Source: Lucifuga dentata
Lineage: Eukaryota > Chordata > Actinopteri > Ophidiiformes > Bythitidae
DNA: 64,000 bases
Direction: 5' to 3'
Assembly: GCA_014773175.1 (NCBI GenBank)
Contig: VXCM01000778.1
Location: forward strand, 171,815-235,814
Shown here: positions 36,201 through 49,047 of the stretch, in pieces
Position numbering within the stretch: the first letter of the stretch is position 1
Layout: every line of letters starts with the position of its first letter
Made by a program: the position numbers and the translations under genes
The notes under the pieces: model-generated
Told to the model about the DNA's origin: nothing
Seen by the model: only the letters and a program-made list of their open reading frames with translations
Database searches by the model: none

Positions 36201-39200
36201 TTTTCTACCCTCTAGGCTCATTTTGGCTTTTGGAATGGAGACTCCTACTGCAGCCACAGATAGAGGAGCAGGTGTGCTAACCCCAGGGTCCGGAACCCTT
36301 CCAATTAAGACACATAGAACCAAACACATTCCTCCACACTGACCTCGCCGGCAAACATGAATTACATTCACATGGATGGAAGCATGCTGCTTCCCCGAGC
36401 CTTCCCTCCTGCTGGTCCACCAAGCCTAGTTTTAGATCTATTGCATTTGCTGTGCAATAGCCCAAATTTGTTCTGCTGTGGTTGCTTATAGACACAGACT
36501 TTGTGTTAGCAGTGCACTGATTGTGTGTGTGTGTTTTTGTGTGATTGTGGACTTGCGGTCTGCACACATCTTGATAAAGACAGATCTGAGTGGTTTGAAA
36601 TTTAACTTATCTTCAACACTCAGAAAGCAATAAAAAGCAGGCGGATTACACAAACAAATTCAAATGTTTGTCAGTATCCCCCTCAAGGACTATGCTGATT
36701 GTTCCAGATTTAAGAACTTGTGATCATGTTGCCTTCTAAACGATTTGAGCCAAGCCAAAAACTTTAAAATTACTGAGCTAAGATAAAGCAGATAACACAC
36801 TGATACCATATATACTGTATATATAAATACAGAGAGTGATAATGGAAATATGAACTTTACTCTTATTTTTGTAGGCTGACTATAATCACCAACCTTATCA
36901 AAGCCATTTGTCTCAGTACTTGTTGAACATGTCCAAAATGCTCTTTTGACTGTGCTTTGAGTGACACCGTTTTCTGAAAGGTTAATTGTGTCTTGTAGTA
37001 ATAAAAGGCAAGATTCAGTGCTGTGATTGACATAAATAGAGGTGATCTTCTTCCACATCAAGGTTTGCCACTATGTCCATCTTCACTGTCAGGTCAGTTT
37101 CAGACAATTGTGATTTATTATTAATGACAGTCAGTGCGCTTCCTGTGACATTCCTTTTATTGGGTCCTGTGCCTTTATGTGGCCCATCTAGTAGAGACGC
37201 TTGTCCGCCCATGGCCCACTTTATGGCCCAAGAGGGAATAAATTTCCCAATGTCACAGCCACAGCCAGCAACGACTTCCTTGATGCTAAAGATCAAATGA
37301 TTCATTCTGTGATTGTGCATGAGAATTTACTTTTAAGCAACAACAATACTAACAGCAGCACAATAAATCTTTTGCCTCTTCATGTGGTGATTACTCTCTG
37401 TCTGCATGGTATTGGACTTACACACAGTCAGGGATAAAATGTTGACATAGCTATTTGCTAACTTAGCCTGTTGTGAAAAGAAAGAGTGGAGGATAGATTG
37501 GGCAGATGAAACTTTAAAAACTGAAGAATGAGAGTGGGTTGGGAAAACTTCACCTGTAGTTGAGGCCAAATGTGATATCTGATTTGTATTCACTCCTCAG
37601 TTTACAAATTCTCCTGCAGTAGCTTTGGGGTTGGGAGATTTTGAAAGTTTAGGAGAAGCATGTACATTAGATGGTGCTGCAGAGGTGTGTATAGGATGTG
37701 TATGGCAAAGCTGGAACTCCAGTGGCTCAGCAGCTTTTTTTTGTAGAGCGCATTGGAAGCATGTGCCAGCCCTGAAGGTCACACTGCCTCCTCATCAGCC
37801 CTTTTGTGTGGACCGCACAGTGAATTGAGCAGTTGGAGGCTGGAGGCATGGGGTGTGGGGCGGCCCGTCATTGACCACCACTCCCTGCCTAATTACCTCT
37901 CTGCCCTGGTCTTGTGTTCAGCCAGCCCTCTACGGTAAGTAAGGCTGGGATGCTGAGATGGCTGGGAGCCTAGCCTCATTAGATCCTACAGAGTCCTTCT
38001 GACTAAAGCATCACACAGGCGCTATCAAACAGAGACAAAAGATGAAGGAAATACATCAGAGGACACATCTAAGCATTCACTTAAAACACATTATTTATTG
38101 GAAACTATTGGAAACTAATCATGGTGAAAACTCGGAAAAATAATCATGGTGGATAAACCATATGCATATTACCAGCAAACTCTTTTTTTTTTTCTTACCA
38201 AGGTATTAAAGTAGACACTCATCGAAATATTTCTCTAAAGGTCCACTGAGCATACACACACACACACACCAACATCACTCCACTACCTTACCACATCCCT
38301 GAACTAGCTTTGATTCCCCACCCATGTCAGCAGAGTTTCCCTGTCAGCATCTTTTCTGCCATGACTGAGATGGAAAAAGCTACTTTACTTAGAGGTCTTA
38401 TTTGTTTGCCTGTTTGTTTCTCTCTGCTCTCTTTTATCTTTATCTTTTATGACTGCCCCTTTCTCCCTTCCAAACTCCCCAGAGAAACAGGCGTGGAGAG
38501 GAGGGTGGGGAAGAGAGGGGAGTAGGAAAAAGAGAGTAGCTCTTTTAAAGGAGAATGAGAAGAATTGAAAATGGCTGGTGTTGTGAAGGAAGTGAGATGA
38601 AGAAAGCCAATCTGCCTGTAAGGGCAGATGAGTTGGAGAATGACGGAAAGCAGCGGAATAGAGAGGGAAGTGAGGAAAATTCAGCTGGAGCCTCTTCGTC
38701 TATGAAAAAAGAAAATTAAGAGAAACAGGGTAAAGTACTGTGTGAAGTATGACTGATAGAATAATCCTTTGCCAGAGAAGCATCTCCACTAATCTCAGAC
38801 AGCCAGGCTGTCAGTACAGGCAGAGGCCACAGGGAGGTGCTGTGACAGAAGAGGCTTTGACGGTAAAACTTGTCTAACCAGCAGCTCTACTCATCAGGCA
38901 GTGTGCCGCTCCACAGCACAAGCTGTTTTCTCACAGAGATAGAACTGCAACAATACAAGTTGGTCCTGAAAAACTTTATGCGAACATAACAAGAATGGAT
39001 GGCAGTAGAAGTTTCATAGTGGCCTTGTTTTATCACCTTTTTGATGTCTCTACCAAAGGTTGTTAGGATCTAACGATTTGCAAGCAGATTTGTAATTAAG
39101 ATCCCTTTCTCAACAAGATTCCTTGTTTTTCTTTTCACAGTTTTTTTTTATGCCTTCTCGTTTGCCAATCCTCCAGATTGTGATTGTTTTAATTCCATTG

Positions 39201-39819
39201 CACAAATCAAATCAAAAGGAGAAAGGCAAATCAGAAAAAAAGAAGAGGGGACAACACAGTACAAATCTTTTGATGACAACAAAGTGTCACATTTGCACCT
39301 TCCTCCTTTTGCCTTTTCAAGCACTGATGAGTTTGTTTGCTGGTTAATCTATTTAGCTACTGTACTCTGGGGCATCTACATCGTATATAAAAAAGAATGA
39401 GGTGATTTGTTTTCTCTCTCTTTCACTGGTGTACTATGTGTGCTGTCCCTGATGATTTAGCCCGTACTGCGACTGTAGGATGGAAGACAGTATATTAATC
39501 AACATCTTGACAAAGTAAAGCATCCTGCTTACAGCCAGGTCCCACTGGTCTGCGTCAAAACCTAACCCAAAATTCACTCTTTGCAGGCTTCATCCTTTCC
39601 TTGCACTGTTTACAGGGGACGATCACTGTCACATGAACTCAATTCTCAAATCATGTCCTTGACTTTGACCTTGACCCTGCTGTTATATTCTTCAGCGCAG
39701 TTGCAATGGGCTTTACTTGTCAGTTCTGGTCATCAAAATGAGTTGGTAAATCTGCTCCCTGACATGTCCTGTGAGCTGTTCTGGCCCCCTGATGAACTGT
39801 GGTCAGCCCCTAAAGGGCC
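36201..39819 (-). other. camta1 intron segment, nothing recognised
   Basis: AT-rich unique sequence with a short CA tract (38252-38269), a small direct duplication of ATTGGAAACT and AATCATGGTG (38097-38160), and a purine-rich patch (38490-38720). No exon or element is seen. Confidence 0.5.
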
Positions 39820-39906
39820 AGTGTGTGTATGTGTGTGTGTGTGCACGCATGTGTGTCTGTGTGTGTGTGTGTGTACGCGCGCGTACGTGTGTGTGTGTGT
39901 TTGTGT
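39820..39906. repeat. (TG)n with GCACGCATG and ACGCGCGCGTACG interruptions
   Basis: About 85 bp of strictly or nearly alternating purine-pyrimidine, including a CGCGCGCG core near 39877-39884. It is the best Z-DNA candidate in the window. Confidence 0.92.
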
Positions 39907-42310
39907 GAAGGAAGCTGAAATTGTTCAGAACTTGCCGCCTATGTGATAAAAGGCTCTATATCACAAACTAATAAAAGTGAATCAGACTTTGCATATCTGC
40001 TCTCTTGAAACTCTGCACCTTTTCTTTCTCTCTGTAGATCGCTGTGTCCCTCTGTTCATTTATTATACCTGCTCCTATGTCTTTTTTGACTGTGACCGTT
40101 TTTGCTGCTTGCTGCACTGCACTTTTTCATCACTTTCGACTGCTTTGTCTTTCAAGCCCTTTGAGAGAACCGACATTTACAAATGAAACAAATGAAAACC
40201 GTAGGTATGTGACTCCTCTACAGGGAGAAGCTCTCTTGTCCCTTGGTTTACTCAAACAGAAGGTTCCTTCTGATTGGCCATCATCATGGATAAACATGAA
40301 TACCAGACAGGGGTTACTCTAGAATCTAGATACTGCAGAATACAAGCAACTGGAATAATGGCAGGCTTAGGCTTTTTTTTTTTTTCCTACCGATCCAAAA
40401 TAAAACAAACAAAAAAAAACAAAACATGTATTCTCAACCAATGGATGAAGGCTGAAAGGTATCATTTGTAAGAAATCCATTGGTCCTCTCACAAGAACAG
40501 AAATTGTTTGTGAATGCAGATTTACATGCCACAGTTACAGTAAGTGTCATCTAATTTGCCTTTGTGCTTCAAAGGAGCTGCTATTACACTGAGAAATGGT
40601 GTAAACTTTTTGGGGCACGAAATGTTGTTGTTTTTTTTCTGTGATATTCTATAAATTGGATTTCAGTCTTACCAGAAATAGACTATTATATTAACCTGTG
40701 AAATATTGTGACAGCATAGCATAATAGAGTGTTTTTACAAAGACTGTGTTCAACCTATTCAACACTGTGAAAAAGGAAGAACATCTCTATTTTCTTTCAT
40801 CCTGTACCCACAACGGCTGTTATGTTTTCCTCTCCCCTGAGGAGGAGTTAACAACCTTGAAGCTTTGTAAACATCAACTGTACGTGGAATAAAAAGTAGA
40901 TTATCAAAGGGATATTTCCTATAAAAGCAAACATCTGCTATGATAAGTTATCATCATCTTTTATCTCTTCATCAATTCATACAGCACTTTTCTTCTTTGA
41001 AGCTACAGCCATTTCTTATTTCTTTTTATTGCACAGTTATTTTGATAAACAGTGATGTTTATCATATACTTTCAATTGTTTTGTTTTAATTTGTGTTTAT
41101 CGGCTAATTAAATGATATGGCAAAAGATACAAGCGGTAATGATCTGATATTGTTAATATTAATGGAGAGACCGTGGAAGCCAAATGAGTGGGAAATAAAA
41201 CAAGATGCATTTGTGGTAAAGTAGATGCCAATCAGGCCATTTGAAAGACAGCTCTGTGTGCTGGGAGGGATGGAATGGAGTTCAATGTGAAGGCAAGGAC
41301 GCTCTCCCCAGCAGATGACAAAACAGTAATACACTGAGCAGTGTGCTAGAATACAACACAATCAATTCAAACAACAACACCACTGTGCTGGGACCCCCAT
41401 CCTGAGGCTTCCAGCATTCTAGAATCCAGCACAGAAAGCTGGGCCTCCTGCCTCCCATCGCCTCCCTTCCTCTCTGAGTCTCTGTCTGTTCACATGCAGC
41501 CTTGCTTCCTCCCATCATAAATCTGGATAAATCCACAAAGCACTGTCTGGCAAGCTCCATCTGTCTCCCTCACTCATGCACTGCTAAAGAAAACCTCTCT
41601 GCATCCCTGCCCGCCAGCAGGCTGTCCTCCAGACTCACTTAAAACAGAATGAAAAGCAGGGGAAAAAAAGTACAATGACCGTACACTGGAAAGACACACT
41701 GAGGACGCACCTCTACATATCACTGCTGTTACTCAGCTCAGTAAAACAGACAAAAGCATTATCAAAACCTTAATTTATATTTACTCACCCATAATGAAAT
41801 GTGATGGGGAAAAAAAACAGACTGCATGAATTAATGCAGCTAGACTAATTTCACAAATCACACTGTGGGTGTGAAAATTGTATAGGTCAAATAAACAGTA
41901 AGCTTATGTTTCAATTTCTTTTATGGTTCCCAAACTGTTTCCTGCTTTAGTATAAGAATAATGTGAAAAAAATTGCAAGCTACCGTGATCTACAGTGGGC
42001 AAGTCAAACACTGATACATTAGTGTCATTGTTTCCTGCATTGCACTGTTTACACTGTTGTTCACCTAAACGAGACATTAAGGATGTTGAAAACAGGAGAG
42101 GCTAAATGGACAAAATGCTGCTTTCAGGATTTTTGGGTGAGAGTTCACATTGAAATTAAGCCTTAAATCAAACAGACAGAGGTGAAGTTTGGCAGCAGGC
42201 AGCTGGAGACAAGTGAAGTCAGACTTCAACAGGACTTTTTATGCACCAACAGGAAAAAACAAAAGAGAGGGAGCCCCCTACAGCCATGGTGGCATACTAA
42301 AACACACATG

Positions 42311-42337
42311 CACATGCACACACACACACACACACAA
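42311..42337. repeat. (CA)n microsatellite
   Basis: About 10 CA units after ATGCACATG. Confidence 0.85.
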
Positions 42338-42652
42338 CAAACCTTGCTTTGACACACCACAGCCCAGCAGTCCAGACTGGGCTCATTATATCCCACCCAC
42401 CCCTTCTCACCAGTACGACCCAGGTCCTGACCACACAGCAGGTCAACGCCCAGCCACAGGAGGGCATGTGTTAACATTCAGCAGAGTGAGAAACAACAGC
42501 ACCAGTGGAGTCATATCATCATCCACCTCACAGATCCCAGGGTCTGACATCTCCTCCGGTGCTATTGTTTCGGCTGAGTGCTGCTCTCTTGCCCTTTTCT
42601 CTCCACTACAGTGCTCAAGAAAGGCCTACACAGCCAGGGGGTGTGGGAGTGG

Positions 42653-42675
42653 GGTGTGTGTGTGTGTGTGTGTGT
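42653..42675. repeat. (TG)n microsatellite
   Basis: About 11 TG units. Confidence 0.88.
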
Positions 42676-45600
42676 AAGTACCCCACGCACATTCCCTGAC
42701 AAACATCAAATATGATTGGTCAAGTGAGGCAAAGAGGAGTTTGACAGGAAAATCATCTGACCATTTCAGATGCCCAGTGAATTTTTATGTCTATAAAGGT
42801 AAGTGTATCAGAGCAGGATAAGAAAAAAGGTTTTGTTTACCTGTTGATGACAGTGACGGCCCAGGAGGATCCAGAGACATGAAAAAAAGGAGGGAAACCA
42901 TTAGTCTGTTAGCTTTATGTCTCCTTGTTAAGGCAGTATGTGCCATGCAAGCATTTCATTATACACAATGAAGAATAAACTTCAAGTAACTATTTCCAGA
43001 GGGATTTAAAAAAGAAATATTTGGACTAAAAAGGGCATCAAGCCCCATTTTTTGGAACACATCAATTAAGGTTATTTCTACAGGTTTCAGAAAGTATGTT
43101 TAATATGAAAATATGTAAGAGACAGTTCCCTCGAAAAGAAGAGTGTTGCAATACATCTCTTCAGGAAAAACTGAAAGCTTAAATACTACATGATTTGATA
43201 CATACATCTATGTAAAATATCTCATAATGAAGTGGGTTTGAGCACTTTTGTGTTAACCTTGGCTTTACCTGCCCAAAGACACTGTGGAGACCATAGTGAG
43301 GCAGGCAGGATCAAACCAGTGAATTTACTGTATGAGACTGCTGACACATATTGATATATGCATGCACTTCCCAGGACTACACCCTTAGTCACACAAGGGG
43401 TATAAATCAAAAGGGTAGAACAGCACTTTACTCAGCCTCAGGAGTGAAAGGACATCATTAAAAAGAAAAAAAGAAAAATAAATAAAACTAAATAATTTTT
43501 CCCACATTCACAAAAATGTTGGGTTATTGTAATGAAGCACTATTTATGGGTCCGCCTACTAAATGTGCAGCCATGATAATGCCTCACTCACTGTCTCCCT
43601 ATAATGACAGGAAGACCTGAGACTAATGACCTGTGGGTGATGGCTGGTGGAAGGTTGTGGTCTCTGGCTAATACCACACATTCAGGAATATTCTAATTAT
43701 AATCACCAGGAAAGCAGCTGATGTGATCTGTCCCAAATGACATTTCTCCTGGGTGTACAAAAAAAACCCTGCTCCTACGCATACTATGGCACTTTTTGAT
43801 TTATTCATACCGTGTTCCGCACAGTATACTGCATATCCCTCAACATGAGACCCTCCCTGGTTCCTTGCAATCTACTGCAATTCACATTACAGCAACTGAA
43901 TTTTTTACATTCTGTGTGAAATGGGCCTGCAGACGGACCAACACCTGTCATCAACATAAACAGCCTGCTACCAACACAAACAAACTAAAAACGGTGTCAT
44001 ATCATTAATGTAGGCTACTGATGCAAAACCACTTGTCTTATGGTGATCATGTTTGTGTTCCGCTATGATATTGCTTTCTTTGGTTCCTCCTTTTCGTATT
44101 CGTATGAGATGGAAACAATTTATTTCTGCTTTACAAATAATACAAAGACTGATGATGAAACTAGCAAGAGCATTTGGTGCACTGTCTCTTAGAAGACAGG
44201 AGACCCATTGAATTTCATGAATAAATGAATGAATTAAAATTCATCTAATCATACTTCAGGAATCTCCCCCACCCCAACCACGTTGCTAGACTACCAAGGA
44301 ACCTCTGTCAGTAGTTCAATTTGCAAACAAACACATATAATCTCAGTGTACACAATGAGGGGGGTTCGCTATGGCAACGGCACGTATCACCTTTTGCAAT
44401 GTCTGTGCATGCCTCTTCATTAGGATTCATGGATCATCAATGAAAACAATTCTTTGTCTCTCATTTGGTAATGTGTGAATGATTGCTTGCACACCAGTAC
44501 AAGAGAGATGAAAATATAGACCTTCCATATTTAGACTAAATGGATTTTCCATCCTTCTTCTGGTACGAAGCTGTAATGTATGTGACCTCTGAATGGCTGG
44601 GAAGTGTAGATCAAATATAATTTAATGTCACCGCTCTGAATGAAATGTGTATTCCTTTACACTAAAAATATATTATATCGACAAGTAAGATATTAAATCT
44701 ATCTCAGATCTACAAAAGTGAAATATCACTACATCACCAAATACATCAACTACACATTAACCGCACAGAAACACACACACACACAGATATGTACAGAGAT
44801 GGATGCAGTGGAAAGTCCACACATTATGTACAGATAAAATGTTAGAAAAGAAAAAAAAAAAGAAAAAGAAATTAACTAATTCAAAAGCCAAGCAACTCAC
44901 TACCAGTATGATTCTAAACTTTGGAGCAGAGAGACTGTTACAAATTATATATTAAAAAATAACACTGAAAATAAGGAAAGCCAAGTTTTATATTTGTATA
45001 TTTATTTCTTCTTGACAGCACTACCGGAGCAAACTGTTTCAAATGAGTTTAGAGACCACAACATGCTCTAATTGATATGACCTTTAATTGCTCATTCAGT
45101 TCAGAGGAAAGAAGAGGAAGACATCAAGCTAGTCCACTGTGGCTCGGGCTAAAGAGGCGCAGTGTAGATTGGCCAACACTCCCAGGCCCCGTGGACATAA
45201 TTAAACCTGAATAACAAACACTTATACAAGTGCTCCAGCCTCCTGAACAGGATTCTGAGAACATCCAGGACACCAGCTCACTACTCTTTATTTGGTCCCT
45301 CAATCAGCGTGGATTTGTTTCTGTGTTGAGAATATAATTGGAGTCTGGATAAATATGGCCAACATAAAATAAGGTTCAGTTTAACCATGGCTGGAAATTG
45401 GGAGGTTGTAGCTAAGCTGCGGGTCTGCAGTTCATCTGAACTATGTAAAATATTTTGCTCAACTTCTAAAAATACTGCTGTAAAACTAAAGAATTAAACA
45501 ACTGCAACTTATTCATATTACAAATGGGCTGTTTTCCAAGCAGTTATTTTACATGATGGTTTTAGTGTTTTTTTCTGGTTCTGAGAATGATTCTAAATCA

Positions 45601-47119
45601 ATATAGTAAGTGTACTACACTTATCCCCCTGCTTGGAAAGAAAAGCCTATATACCTCTATACCTAAACCTATATTCATATCGCAAAATCATAACAGCACA
45701 AAAAGTACAACCTCTATACAGAACTTTTTCATTTTGCTCTTGAAAAACTGAAAAACTCAAAGAAAAATGTGTCTGCATTTTGCATAGTATTGATCTACAG
45801 GGAGCAATTGTACAACATATGGAGAGCACAGAACATAAGAAATAGACTTATGTATGTAATCATGAGCAATTAATTTCCATTTAAACAATATGAGTTTAAA
45901 GTCCATAAGCCTTTTGAGTGAACGTTCAGCTTCAGGTTAGTCATGGGTTCAAGACCCGTGAGTTCAACTTCTATGTATTTATACCAGCAGTGTTGGTCAC
46001 CAGATGATCTCCCCGGTGGGGCTCACTTTTGCAGACCTCCATCATTTCCACCTGCAGTTTGCTCATACCCCAGAGAGCTCCCACTAGCCCAGCTACACAT
46101 GCAGGTGCCGGGCGTCTAGACGAGGGGCTCATTAGCTTTCCTGCAGCTCACCAGCTAGTGATTGCAGAGGCCTAAGCTGCCTTGCCTGGAGGGAGGGGAC
46201 AGGTCTTGATTGAGAGCGTGCTTTATTACAGGGGCTTAGGTGGGGGCTTCAGGATTAACACATAAGTCTTCCACCTTCATGGTTGCAGAGAGGCCTTGCA
46301 ATACTCAGTGCAGCTGGAGGGGGAGTGCAGCCCAGGGAGTGAAACAGCTTTCCTCACTTTGCATTGATAGACTGGCCAGAGGCTTAACACACACATCCTG
46401 GAGGTCTGGATGGATTTGTGTTACTTACAGCAGTCAACCTAAATCTCCAAAGGCCACTGAGAAGTTTTTTAAATGTTAATTCAAGTTAATTAGTTTTAAT
46501 AACTTTGGCTTCACTGTGAGAGCCTGTGTTTATGTGTCTAACATTTTCAGGCAGCACTATGTGAAAGACCTCACAGTGGCCTGTAATTGTTTCAGCTCTG
46601 TTTCCCACCACAGGGGAGAGCCAGTCAAAGGAGTGGCAGCATGTGCCCTTTCCTCTCACGAGTCTCTCTCAAGTAGACAGAGCTTGAGCCAAGCTGCCCT
46701 TCAAACTGACGCCTGAGTGTGAGTCACAGGTGAGCAGCGTGGCTGCAATGGCATATTGTACTTTTTAAAAATATTAAGACATTCTTTGACATACTTTAGT
46801 TGTTCACAAGACAACTTAGTGAATTTCTACATGATGAATTATGATTTTTTTTTTTTTAATTCTAGGTTCTCGTTTCAAAACATTGGCTTTATTTAGTTCA
46901 AAAATATGGATCTGAATTGAATATTTTTTTTATACCTAAAGAGTCAGTATATATCATTTACTTTTTTTACTACAATCTACTTTTAAGATATCATTCAATG
47001 TTTAAAGTCACAGAAGCCTGCACCTCTCACTATATATTACCCCCAGCACTCTACTCAGATGATTAAGTGGTAAGAAAGAAAGTCAAAACAATACTGTAGT
47101 GCAACAAACAACTTTTCTC

Positions 47120-47230
47120 TGCTGAGCTTTTGCATAATTATGATGCCCGAGGGCCAACTGATTCGCTGAAATCTGTTCTCTGTAGGGGGAGGGAAACCTA
47201 AAATAGCAGCCTCTGATTGTCACACAGTTG
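47120..47230. promoter_or_regulatory. possible conserved non-coding element
   Basis: A repeat-free stretch with TTTTGCATAATTATGATG (octamer/homeodomain-like) and GAGGGCCAACTGATTCGC. Impression only. Confidence 0.25.
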
Positions 47231-49011
47231 GCTTAGACTGCTCTGTGCAGCTGTGCTCTGAGCCTATCTGTCTGTCATTTAACTGATTGCTGCATGGATG
47301 CCAACCTATCAATGCATCATCACGGAAATCTGGGCTGTTACACACACTGCAAAATGTATCTCTGGCTCCTTCCAAAAACACAGATTCTATATACTATATG
47401 TATGCATTTGGCATGAAACAGTTCTTCAAAATGAATTCTAGTTCTGAAAATCTTAATGCCACAGTGCCAGCGTTCAAAGTTCAGATTGAACAGCTGCAGA
47501 TATGAACACCGCTATCATTCTTCCATATTAGAGGACAAAACAAATGGAGGAGGTTAAAGAAGGTAGAACAGACAGTGAATTCTAGGGCAGTCCTCATTAA
47601 TTACTGGGGTACAACTGTGATAAAACACCCATCTACCCCTGAGAGCTATTACTTCCTGACAATACCTCCATCATTTTCAGAGCAGCCATCTGATGTGAAT
47701 TGCTTAAACTCTACATACAGATATCACTGATGAGCAATATGATAGATGATTGGTATAAAGAAGGTAACAATGATTGAATAGAACGCCATTTACCGTAATT
47801 CAGTGTGTTTACATGCACACAATATTCCATTTTTTTTTCCTGTACTATAAATAAGGCAAAATACAGAGTAAGATATATACATGGATAGAATTAATAGGAT
47901 TCCTTTGTTTGCTGAATGTGCACGACTCATTGTTTAATCATCTTACGCCAGGTCAGGAAATGTATGTGGACATTGCTTATACCAACTCTAAACCAATTAA
48001 TCATTTAAATGCTTGAGTAAATCGACTTACAATCGTATAATCTAAGTCTGTTACTCAAAGGACATCAATGTAGATTTGTGCCGATTTCAATCTGATTATG
48101 GTGTTTGCATGACATTTGAAAAAATTGATTTATTGCCTTAATCGTATTAGAATTGAACTTTTACATGTAAATGTACTGAATGACAAATCAGTATGATGTC
48201 AGCTAAATGGAATTAAAACATAACTGGCAAAAATACTCAATTATTTTTGCATGTTTTCATTGTGGCACCTGTTTCTTCATTAAAAAACATACTTACACCT
48301 CATTGCACCTCAAAAATAGTTGACCTTGTTTTAATAGCAATATCTGGCAGCAGATAATAAATATTGCAAGAAATATAAATAAGAGTAACAATAACCATAT
48401 GTGCAGTAAAGTTTGCCACATATGCACTTTGTGTCAGTTCCATATCATTTTATAATGGTGTCAGTGTGACTGTATGGCAGTATCTCCAAATATTAATTAG
48501 CCCTGTCCATGTATCTGATTACTGACATGCCTGAAGTGAGGGTGATAAAAATGGCGTGTCTTTTATCTGCTTCCTTCTCCATTGAGAAGAAGGTACAGAT
48601 AAAACTGGTATCATGAGATTCATGTGTGGTGAATCATGTCCACCGTATTTTCCCTCTCTTCCGAAGTCAATAGGCCTGTAATGTGAGCACAGCTCCGCGC
48701 TGTCCCCTGGCAGTATGACTGAGCCCACTAATGAAAACAGAGGAAGAGCAGGGAGAGGATAAAGAAACAGAGAGTTCTGTGTGTGTGAACAAACACAGGA
48801 GGAATACGTTCAAGGTCACTGTCAGAGAAAACAGAGAAAGGGAGAGTGAGGGAGATAGAGTGATTGAAAGAGAGAAAGATAAAGGTGGAGGAGATGGGCG
48901 ACAGAGATGATGAGATCAAGAATTTGGGCTCAAAGACAAAATAATAACAACTTTCTGCTATATAACTTCTTCTTTTGGACAAGTGCTGCAAACAAAAATA
49001 TTGTTGACTTG

Positions 49012-49047
49012 CAATACACACTGCAGATACCTGGATGCCTCCCAAAC
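49012..49047. repeat. 36-bp dispersed repeat, copy A
   Basis: CAATACACACTGCAG then ATACCTGGATGCCTCCCAAAC. It differs from the copy at 53088 at one base. The flanks show no further similarity. Confidence 0.85.

Larger units (their letters stand above)
39907..49011 (-). other. camta1 intron segment
   Basis: Unique AT-rich sequence with short CA/TG tracts (42311-42337, 42653-42675), A-rich patches (43460-43500, 44848-44870) and a possible conserved element at 47120-47230. A T-loop-like fold (GGGTTCAAGACCC near 45948) has no matching A box or tRNA body. No exon is recognised. Confidence 0.5.

Noticed and set aside
42189..42677. 162-codon plus-strand ORF, the longest in the window
   Set aside because: It spans CA and TG microsatellites, and the rest has no domain signature.
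42842..42890. Possible camta1 alternative exon (AACAG|GTAAAC on the minus strand)
   Set aside because: The donor looks good, but no acceptor AG follows the pyrimidine tract at a useful distance. The short translation matches nothing in CAMTA1.
45940..45965. tRNA-like T-arm (GGGTTCAAGACCC)
   Set aside because: The T-loop and stem are good, but there is no A box, D arm or acceptor stem at the right distance. It could be a SINE relic, but no body is recognisable.
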